Source: Flavobacteriales bacterium (GTDB lineage Bacteria > Bacteroidota > Bacteroidia > NS11-12g > UBA955). Taken from it: a DNA stretch of 57,759 nt. Both the position numbers and the translations under genes were made by a program. Below, piece by piece: positions 52,599 to 57,759 of this stretch. The stretch spans positions 1 to 57,759 of the forward strand of contig CANHQZ010000010.1 of assembly GCA_947463125.1 (NCBI GenBank), given 5' to 3'. How positions within the stretch are numbered: position 1 is the first letter of the stretch; every line of letters starts with the position of its first letter. The notes under the pieces were generated by a model. That model did no database searches, was not told the DNA's origin, and saw only the letters and a list, made by a program, of their open reading frames with translations.

Positions 52599-53114
52599 AT
52601 GCGTTTTTCAATCGTAATTACTTTATCCGTATTGTTTATAGCCTGCCAGACAGAGCTGGACAAAAAGCTGTCTCTGATTCAGCCGTATATGAAGCAGGTA
52701 CAGGACTCCATGAATGTGAGCGGTATACCGGATTCGATGGCAGGGCATTTTCAGCAGTTTGCGGCGCAATTTCCGCAGCACAAATCCAGCGAAAAACTGC
52801 TATATGCAGCCAACCTGATGGCGGAGCGCAGCGGTCGGTATTTTGAATGCGGCAAATGGTGTGAGATGTATGTGGCGCATTATCCGAACGGCCAGTATGT
52901 GTTTGCGTCGCTGGTAGCAGCGGCCCACAACTACGAGAAAATAGAGCAGTTTGATAAGGCTATCGAATACTACGACAAAGCGGCTAAAAAAGATCCTAAC
53001 AGCACGCTGGGCAAGCAATGTGCCCAAACTTCCGCCATGCTGAAAAAGGGTCTGATAACCCCCGAGCAGCAGCTGGAGTATATTCTGCAGAACAGCAAGG
53101 ATACTGCCCAATAA
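52599..53114 (+). CDS. Small TPR-like lipoprotein
   Basis: A 171-residue lipoprotein: MRFSIVITLSVLFIAC, acylation at Cys16. The mature protein is helical; DKAIEYYDKAAKKDPNSTLGK reads as a tetratricopeptide repeat, and an earlier segment around KSSEKLLYAANLMAERSG may be another. TPR lipoproteins bind partner proteins in the periplasm. The start at 52599 matches the promoter and the lipobox. Its stop immediately abuts the stop of the next, convergent gene. Confidence 0.82.
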   Translation: MRFSIVITLSVLFIACQTELDKKLSLIQPYMKQVQDSMNVSGIPDSMAGHFQQFAAQFPQHKSSEKLLYAANLMAERSGRYFECGKWCEMYVAHYPNGQYVFASLVAAAHNYEKIEQFDKAIEYYDKAAKKDPNSTLGKQCAQTSAMLKKGLITPEQQLEYILQNSKDTAQ

Positions 53115-53771
53115 TTACTTTTTCTTTTTCTTCTTGAATTCTCCGCGTTTCCACGCGTCCAGAAACTGCATCCAGGCCACGGGGCTGAGGTAGTTTTGGG
53201 GAGGTGCCTGTTTGTAATAATACAATTGCTGAACACGGCTCTGGGCAATCATCTGCTGGCTGGCTTTGGCGTCGGCAGGACGCAGTTTAAGCTCTTCCTT
53301 TGCCGCTTCCAGCTCCAGGTTTTTACGGGCAATTTCGTAGGCATCATCCGGGGGCGTCGTGTTCACAAATTCGTGGTCAAAAAAAGATTTGGAGGGCAGT
53401 GCCCGAATAAAAATCACCGGGATATCAATGGTGTCTTGCACCATGGTTTTGATGATGTTGTAGCGGTTTGATGAAAGTGTGTCAGGAATTACGTGCCATG
53501 ATGCCGTTTTTTCGGCCTGTGTAAACCACAGCGTATCTCCTTTGAGTGCCACAATATCGAAATGTCCGAGCAAATCGGTGTAACCTGCAAGACCGCGGCG
53601 GCTGTTTTTGATGGCTACATAGGGAATGGGTTTGAGGCTGTCGGAAGTGAGCACAAGGCCTGTGAACAGGATATACGGATTCAGGCTCTTTTGAGCCCTG
53701 ATTTCACGGGGTACAAGAAATAGTAGGGCTAGGAAGACAACTACAATTGCTTTGTGCATGTTTTTACTCAT
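53115..53771 (-). CDS. Exported protein with carboxypeptidase-regulatory-like domain
   Basis: About 218 residues. Signal-type segment KAIVVVFLALLFLVPREIRAQ, then one CarboxypepD_reg-like beta-sandwich (FTGLVLTSDSLKPIPYVAIKN, GLAGYTDLLGHFDIVALKGD). The second half is helical and rich in Lys, Glu and Gln, ending in six lysines. Several in-frame Met codons exist (53825, 53783, 53771, 53759); 53771 leaves a normal signal peptide and avoids overlap with chrA. Function unknown; such proteins occur in the Bacteroidota envelope. Confidence 0.65.
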   Translation of the reverse strand: MSKNMHKAIVVVFLALLFLVPREIRAQKSLNPYILFTGLVLTSDSLKPIPYVAIKNSRRGLAGYTDLLGHFDIVALKGDTLWFTQAEKTASWHVIPDTLSSNRYNIIKTMVQDTIDIPVIFIRALPSKSFFDHEFVNTTPPDDAYEIARKNLELEAAKEELKLRPADAKASQQMIAQSRVQQLYYYKQAPPQNYLSPVAWMQFLDAWKRGEFKKKKKK

Positions 53772-53803
53772 AAATATACGCATTTTTCCCCGCATTTCCA
53801 AAT

Positions 53804-55051
53804 TTACCATCCGTTTACGGTCCATACTATACCGGCAATGACCGTGCCAAGCACAATCAGGGGGGGAGAAATTTTCTGAGAGAATATGAGAATACCTGCC
53901 AGAATAAAAACACCGATGGCGGATGTATCGGCTTTTACAGTGGCTATTCCTTCCCAGAAATGCTGGTTAATAATTAGTGCTGCCGAGAGAATGAAGCCGA
54001 CCGATGCGGCAAAAATGCCATCGAGTGACCGCTTGATAATGGGATATGTCTGAAGTCTGCTCCACAAGGGAAAGGCGAAGAATACCAGCAGAATTCCCGG
54101 TAAAAAAATACCCACAAGCCCAATGATACAGCCCAGCAGTTGACCGTCGAAACCAAAACCAGAGGTACGCATGGCAATTCCATTTAGGTAAACTGCCAGG
54201 TTGAAGTTTGGCCCCGGCATTCCCTGAATGAGCCCAAGGCCGGTGTTAAGCTGTTCAATGCTCATGTAGGGTTTGTGGTAAACATAATGTTCCATGGCCA
54301 TGGCACTTAGGATATTGCCACCGCCAAAGGAAAGCGCCCCCATACGGTAAGTGTTCTCAAACAACACAATAGGCTTGCTGAGTCCAAGCGTATCTTCATT
54401 TGCACTCAAAACCATGCCCAGTCCGCCGATTAGCAGAAATATCAGCAACAGCAGGCTGAGGTTTGCCCAGCGAACTTTACCAAATGGCTGGGGATTGGGT
54501 GTGAATTGCCTGTTCCCGAAATTGCTGCTGATAACCCCGCCAAGAAGCACGCCAAAAGGGAAAATCAGCGGGTTTCTGAATACAAATCCTGCCAGTCCGG
54601 CCAGGATAAAAATCAGGTAATTTACGTTATCTTTTCGGATCATTTTGAACATGCTGAATACTGCGTAGCACAGAAATGCAGCCACCATAGGTTCGAGAAA
54701 ACGAAGGTGTCCTTTGCTCAGGAATGCGGGAGATAGCGTAAAAATAGCCATAATCAGTGCTCCGGGCAAAACCCAGGCAAGCAGGGTGAGAAAAGCAAGG
54801 CCCGGACCGCCAAGCTTAAATCCGATTGCTGTAATAGTCTGGGTGGTGCTGGGTCCGGGAAGGATGCTGCAAAAAGCATTGATGTCAATCAGATCTTCGC
54901 GGGTGATGAAATTCTTTTGCTCAACCAGTCTTTTCTGGAACAGGGGCAGGTGCATTTGGGGACCTCCAAAGGCTGAGCAGCCGAGCCAGAAAGCAGATTT
55001 AAGAAATTGCCACTGCCTGAGTTTCCCTATTTTTGCACTGTGATGTGGCAT
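53804..55051 (-). CDS. chrA: Chromate transporter-family protein (ChrA)
   Basis: A 415-residue, two-domain CHR protein with about 10-12 membrane segments. Each half carries its family motif: SAFGGPQMHLPLFQKRLV and SILPGPSTTQT in the first, ALSFGGGNI and QGMPGPNFNLAVY in the second. Members export chromate; others move related anions, so chromate is not certain. Its start overlaps the divergent lipoprotein gene by 9 nt. Confidence 0.9.
   Translation of the reverse strand: MPHHSAKIGKLRQWQFLKSAFWLGCSAFGGPQMHLPLFQKRLVEQKNFITREDLIDINAFCSILPGPSTTQTITAIGFKLGGPGLAFLTLLAWVLPGALIMAIFTLSPAFLSKGHLRFLEPMVAAFLCYAVFSMFKMIRKDNVNYLIFILAGLAGFVFRNPLIFPFGVLLGGVISSNFGNRQFTPNPQPFGKVRWANLSLLLLIFLLIGGLGMVLSANEDTLGLSKPIVLFENTYRMGALSFGGGNILSAMAMEHYVYHKPYMSIEQLNTGLGLIQGMPGPNFNLAVYLNGIAMRTSGFGFDGQLLGCIIGLVGIFLPGILLVFFAFPLWSRLQTYPIIKRSLDGIFAASVGFILSAALIINQHFWEGIATVKADTSAIGVFILAGILIFSQKISPPLIVLGTVIAGIVWTVNGW
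55028..55035 (+). promoter_or_regulatory. TAnnTTTG -7 box inside the chrA 5' end
   Basis: TATTTTTG lies 7 nt before the ATG at 55043 of the lipoprotein gene and within the first codons of chrA on the other strand. Confidence 0.5.
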
Positions 55052-55624
55052 TCAATAAGCAAAACAACGAAAATATGGGCAATTATGGCAGTTTTTTTGC
55101 CGCTTTTTATCATGTTTTCCATGGGATGTGGCGGAGGCGGGGTCCCGGAGAACCGGGCTGAGTGTATTCGAGGTACCGATTCCCTGTGGGGATCTCTCAA
55201 GCAAATCCGCAGCAGATTCGGATATAAAATAAACGAGATTGACGAGCGTCGACACTACATGGACAGTGTTCTTCAGTGGCTGAAATTTGCCGAAGGAAAC
55301 AAAATAGCACCGGAAATGCGTTCTCAAATACTGCAATACAGTTCTGTTTATCGTATCTATAAAGGTTACGCCCCCAAATACAAAGAGCATGTTTTGAAGG
55401 CAGAGGAACTGTTCTATGAAATCAAGGCACTCGACAAACAGGTAAGAAGCGGTGTATTTGACAGCAACCTGCCGGATTTTGGCAAAGAATTCAGGAGAAT
55501 CGGAGGAGCGTTAACACAGCTGGAAATGGAGTTGGATGAAACCCTTGGAAAGCTGAATGCCGTGGAGCCTACCTACCGCCGCATTGCAGGTCCAGTGGAA
55601 GATTTTGCCGAAAAGATGCACTAA
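55043..55624 (+). CDS. Unknown helical lipoprotein
   Basis: A 193-residue lipoprotein: hydrophobic segment AIMAVFLPLFIMFSMG ending in the lipobox at Cys29, followed by GGGG. The mature part is helix-rich and charged (GYKINEIDERRHYMDSVL, EELFYEIKALDKQVR, ALTQLEMELDETLGKL), suggesting a coiled coil. I do not recognise a family. Met15 at 55085 is an alternative start that gives a shorter, more usual signal peptide. Its stop shares nucleotides with the stop of the convergent GSCFA gene. Confidence 0.7.
   Translation: MWHSISKTTKIWAIMAVFLPLFIMFSMGCGGGGVPENRAECIRGTDSLWGSLKQIRSRFGYKINEIDERRHYMDSVLQWLKFAEGNKIAPEMRSQILQYSSVYRIYKGYAPKYKEHVLKAEELFYEIKALDKQVRSGVFDSNLPDFGKEFRRIGGALTQLEMELDETLGKLNAVEPTYRRIAGPVEDFAEKMH
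55068..55075 (-). promoter_or_regulatory. TAnnTTCG variant -7 box before chrA
   Basis: On the minus strand TATTTTCG lies 16 nt before the chrA ATG, inside the coding region of the divergent lipoprotein gene. Confidence 0.4.
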
Positions 55625-56604
55625 ATCCATTCGCCGGGCCAGGTTTCCTTTGCCGGGAACGATGCCTTCAGTTTCACCAGTCCCTCCGAACATTTTCTCC
55701 GCCATTCTTCCGCTTCATGCGGATCTTGAGACATAACCCTGTGGTTTTTCATTCGAAGCCATGCGCGGGTTTCTTCAATGTAGTGTCGGGCAGATTCGGT
55801 GAAGCAGGCTTCGCAAAACCTTTTGAAAATGTATTCTGTGGCCCAGGCCGTAGGATGCGCCAGGTCTTCCGTGTAGTATCGGTGGTCTCGCAATTCCTCG
55901 GTTTGTATTTCGTAGGAAGGGAAGTACATTATGTCTTCGTGTTCTTCTCTGAGTGAGGCCAGGGCACTGATGAGGCGACTCTTGCTGATTACGTTTTCCT
56001 GTATACCGTCGCGAAGATGTTTTACCGGACTAATGGTAAACATAATCCTGATTTTTGGGTTGATCATGCGCAGGTAGTAAATGCAATCCCGGTAGGCTTT
56101 TCCAATCTCTGTTTCAGTAAGATGTCGAGAGGTAAATTCATGATCGGGTATTTTGTGACAATTCCCAACAATCATTTCAGGTTGCCGCATTTGCCAGACT
56201 TTGGCAGTGCCTGGCGTAATGATGGCGATATCGGTTTTGGTCAGAAATTCATGGGCAGTTTCTATGTTCCGGTTAATTTGATTTGCGAGTATTTCGGCGT
56301 TTTTGTGTCTAAAACTTCCATGGTGATGCATGCTGTGAAATTCGCCTGCATGGTAGGTGAAATCATGCGCACTGTATCGGTACTCAGAGGCTGTTTTTTC
56401 AAGAGAAAGGGCGATGCTGTATGGGTTGAACAGAATGCCGTACGGATTATTCAGGCATTCAAAACCGGTGTTTATCAGGTTGTTAAATATATTTTCAGAA
56501 AAGCAGGATCCGATAAAAAAGATGCGGGAATTGATATCTGCAAATGGATAGGGTTTTATGGGGAAATCGGTATTTTGCCGGTTCTTAAAAATTTCAGAAG
56601 ACAT
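55621..56604 (-). CDS. GSCFA-domain protein
   Basis: A 327-residue protein with the defining motif FIGSCFSENI near residue 31, followed by NNPYGILFNPYSIA and TPGTAKVWQM, IMFTISPVKHLRDG, and HPTAWATEYIFKRF. The family is related to SGNH/GDSL hydrolases: the Ser of GSCF and the late Asp/His could form the active site. Substrate unknown; bacterial members may act on surface glycans. No signal peptide, so cytoplasmic. Confidence 0.9.
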   Translation of the reverse strand: MSSEIFKNRQNTDFPIKPYPFADINSRIFFIGSCFSENIFNNLINTGFECLNNPYGILFNPYSIALSLEKTASEYRYSAHDFTYHAGEFHSMHHHGSFRHKNAEILANQINRNIETAHEFLTKTDIAIITPGTAKVWQMRQPEMIVGNCHKIPDHEFTSRHLTETEIGKAYRDCIYYLRMINPKIRIMFTISPVKHLRDGIQENVISKSRLISALASLREEHEDIMYFPSYEIQTEELRDHRYYTEDLAHPTAWATEYIFKRFCEACFTESARHYIEETRAWLRMKNHRVMSQDPHEAEEWRRKCSEGLVKLKASFPAKETWPGEWI

Positions 56605-56639
56605 AGGCGCAAAATACGCAATAAGGCGTTTTCAGGGAA

Positions 56640-56647
56640 TATATTTG
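56640..56647 (+). promoter_or_regulatory. TAnnTTTG -7 box before the 112-residue membrane protein
   Basis: TATATTTG lies 4 nt before the ATG at 56652. Confidence 0.55.
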
Positions 56648-56651
56648 CCTC

Positions 56652-56990
56652 ATGTACCCGGATTTGCGGAAAAAAGAGAATTTACACGTTGTTTTCTGGC
56701 TTGTCAAAGACTTTGCCTGGCTTGCGGATTTTCAGTTGCTTGGAATGGGGATGGCGCTGCCTACCGTTATTCTGTCTTACTGGCTCACTTACAAAAGCCG
56801 TTCAAACCGCACCGATTTCTTTCACAATCTTGCCGTTTCATTCTGGATAACGGGTAATTCGATGTGGATGGCAGGAGAATTTTATTTTAATGATACCAAG
56901 CGGCATCTGGTGATTCCTGTATTTATAGCCGGGCTGGCCGTAATCGCCTATTATTATTTTACCGATTATTTCAGCAAAAAAGCGCAATAA
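56652..56990 (+). CDS. Small membrane protein of unknown function
   Basis: A 112-residue protein with an N-terminal amphipathic region containing VKDFAWLADFQLLG and three likely membrane segments (about 29-44, 58-75, 87-104), with a short basic tail. No signal peptide. I do not recognise a named family, though the pattern resembles small inner-membrane proteins conserved in Bacteroidota. A clear promoter box and normal codon use support it. Divergent from the GSCFA gene. Confidence 0.72.
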   Translation: MYPDLRKKENLHVVFWLVKDFAWLADFQLLGMGMALPTVILSYWLTYKSRSNRTDFFHNLAVSFWITGNSMWMAGEFYFNDTKRHLVIPVFIAGLAVIAYYYFTDYFSKKAQ

Positions 56991-57087
56991 ACGGCAACGG
57001 AGTTAGTCGCTGTCCAGATAGTATTTTTATCTAAACGCAGAAAGGCCTCAAGGCAAGGGTTTTCAAGCTTAATTTGCAGCTATTGCG

Positions 57088-57095
57088 TAACTTTG
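57088..57095 (+). promoter_or_regulatory. TAnnTTTG -7 box before icmF
   Basis: TAACTTTG lies 8 nt before the ATG at 57104. Confidence 0.55.
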
Positions 57096-57103
57096 CGCCC
57101 AAC

Positions 57104-57759
57104 ATGTCTGAAGTACAGATTTATCAGCCAAAAAACAATGTTCGCATTGTTACAGCGGCAAGCTTATTTGACGGTCACGATGCTGCTATCAATGTGATGC
57201 GGAGAATTATACAGGCCACGGGTTGTGAAGTAATTCACCTGGGTCACGACCGCAGTGTGCAGGAGGTGGTGGAAACCGCAATACAGGAGGATGCCCATGC
57301 CATTGCCATGACTTCTTATCAGGGCGGACACAATGAGTATTTCAAATACATGCATGATTTACTGAAGGAGCGTGGCGCCTCACACATCCGAATTTTTGGC
57401 GGTGGCGGTGGTGTAATTCTACCTTCAGAAATTAAGGATCTGATGGAATACGGGATTACCCGTATTTACAGCCCGGATGACGGACGCGAAATGGGTTTGC
57501 AGGGCATGATCAATGATCTGGTGCAACGAAGCGATTTCCCTGCAGGTGCCGAAATAACCGGCAATGCAGCACAATTGAGCGTTAAGGCAAAAGGACAAAT
57601 CGCAAATCTTATATCGGCTGCTGAAAATCACCCGGAAAAGCATGCTGCTGTGCTGTCTCAAATCCGCGAAAAAGCGGCAGGTGTAAAAACCCCGGTTTTG
57701 GGGATTACCGGCACCGGCGGAGCAGGAAAAAGCTCATTGGTGGATGAACTGGTGCGCCG
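57104..57759 (+). CDS. icmF: Fused acyl-CoA mutase IcmF, N-terminal part (cut by window edge)
   Basis: The first 218 codons of a gene running out of the window. Residues about 10-140 are a B12-binding domain: [13 protein letters not shown] (D23, H25, the lower axial ligand), [17 protein letters not shown] and [11 protein letters not shown] linker leads to the P-loop GTGGAGKS (203-210) of a MeaB-like G-protein chaperone. A B12 domain followed directly by the G domain is the IcmF order; the mutase barrel should follow outside. IcmF isomerises isobutyryl-CoA and n-butyryl-CoA or related substrates. Confidence 0.9.
   Translation, partial: MSEVQIYQPKNNVRIVTAASLFDGHDAAINVMRRIIQATGCEVIHLGHDRSVQEVVETAIQEDAHAIAMTSYQGGHNEYFKYMHDLLKERGASHIRIFGGGGGVILPSEIKDLMEYGITRIYSPDDGREMGLQGMINDLVQRSDFPAGAEITGNAAQLSVKAKGQIANLISAAENHPEKHAAVLSQIREKAAGVKTPVLGITGTGGAGKSSLVDELVR

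Noticed and set aside
56017-56850. Open frame antisense to the GSCFA gene (277 codons)
   Set aside because: It covers both the GSCFA gene and the start of the 56652 gene, with no recognisable domain.
56991-57087. Small inverted repeat agata/tatct before icmF
   Set aside because: Arms too short and AT-rich to call a terminator or operator.

Overview
The window reads as a piece of a Bacteroidota (Bacteroidetes) chromosome. Support comes from TAnnTTTG-type promoter boxes just upstream of many start codons, type IX secretion (T9SS) sorting domains of both type A and type B, Omp28-like and LolA-like envelope proteins, MenB (menaquinone), a short RpoD lacking region 1.1, FtsK/XerD of the Bacteroidota type, a GSCFA protein and an N-terminal IcmF mutase fragment. 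The species cannot be named from sequence alone. Coding density is very high, with many 4-nt ATGA overlaps and tail-to-tail gene ends that touch or overlap. No rRNA, tRNA, CRISPR array or intact insertion sequence was seen.

Layout. 1-4.5 kb: a Fic-domain fragment cut by the window edge, a GT-C-like membrane protein, a serine hydrolase, an unknown protein coupled to a GT2 glycosyltransferase. 4.5-8 kb: xerD overlapped by an Omp28-like lipoprotein gene, a lipoprotein glutathione peroxidase, sucD. 7.9-14 kb (minus strand): lolA, ftsK, and a cyclase/formamidase-like gene, a GT9 gene and RNase Z. 14-18 kb: aat, trmB, icd, a GC-rich structured tandem repeat, menB. 18-20.3 kb: an ECF sigma / anti-sigma-like / beta-barrel-like operon. 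20.3-23.4 kb: methyltransferase, PAP2 phosphatase, enoyl-CoA hydratase, Omp28-like lipoprotein. 23.6-29 kb: a surface-glycan cluster (CgeB-like glycosyltransferase, FkbM methyltransferase, hexapeptide acyltransferase, WbsX-like protein, convergent flippase). 29-35 kb: adk-SIMPL-YjjG coupled genes, a T9SS type A cargo, a VWA-like membrane protein, mnmA. 35-40 kb: a 1504-residue IgGFc-binding/PKD adhesin with a type B T9SS signal. 39.8-47 kb (minus): rpoD, feoA-feoB, an M1 peptidase lipoprotein, aroE, DedA. 47-57.8 kb: a 40-residue Cys-tailed lipoprotein, an HTH-Uma2 fusion, ahcY, a PIG-V-like mannosyltransferase, parE, several envelope proteins, chrA, GSCFA and the 5' end of icmF.

How the genes fit together. 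Central metabolism (icd, sucD, adk, ahcY, icmF, aroE, menB) fits an aerobic menaquinone-using heterotroph. Much of the rest concerns the envelope: glycan synthesis and export, lipoproteins, T9SS cargo. The clearest global signal is regulatory: 23 exact TAnnTTTG boxes plus 5 TAnnTTCG variants, all but one (rpoD, 33 nt) lying 3-17 nt before the start codon. This implies leaderless or near-leaderless mRNAs and was used to choose several starts. The best candidates for something undescribed are the HTH-Uma2 fusion beside the tiny lipoprotein, the structured GC-rich repeat array between icd and menB, the head-to-head chrA/lipoprotein pair whose promoter boxes lie inside each other's genes, and the inverted repeat over the start of the giant adhesin gene.
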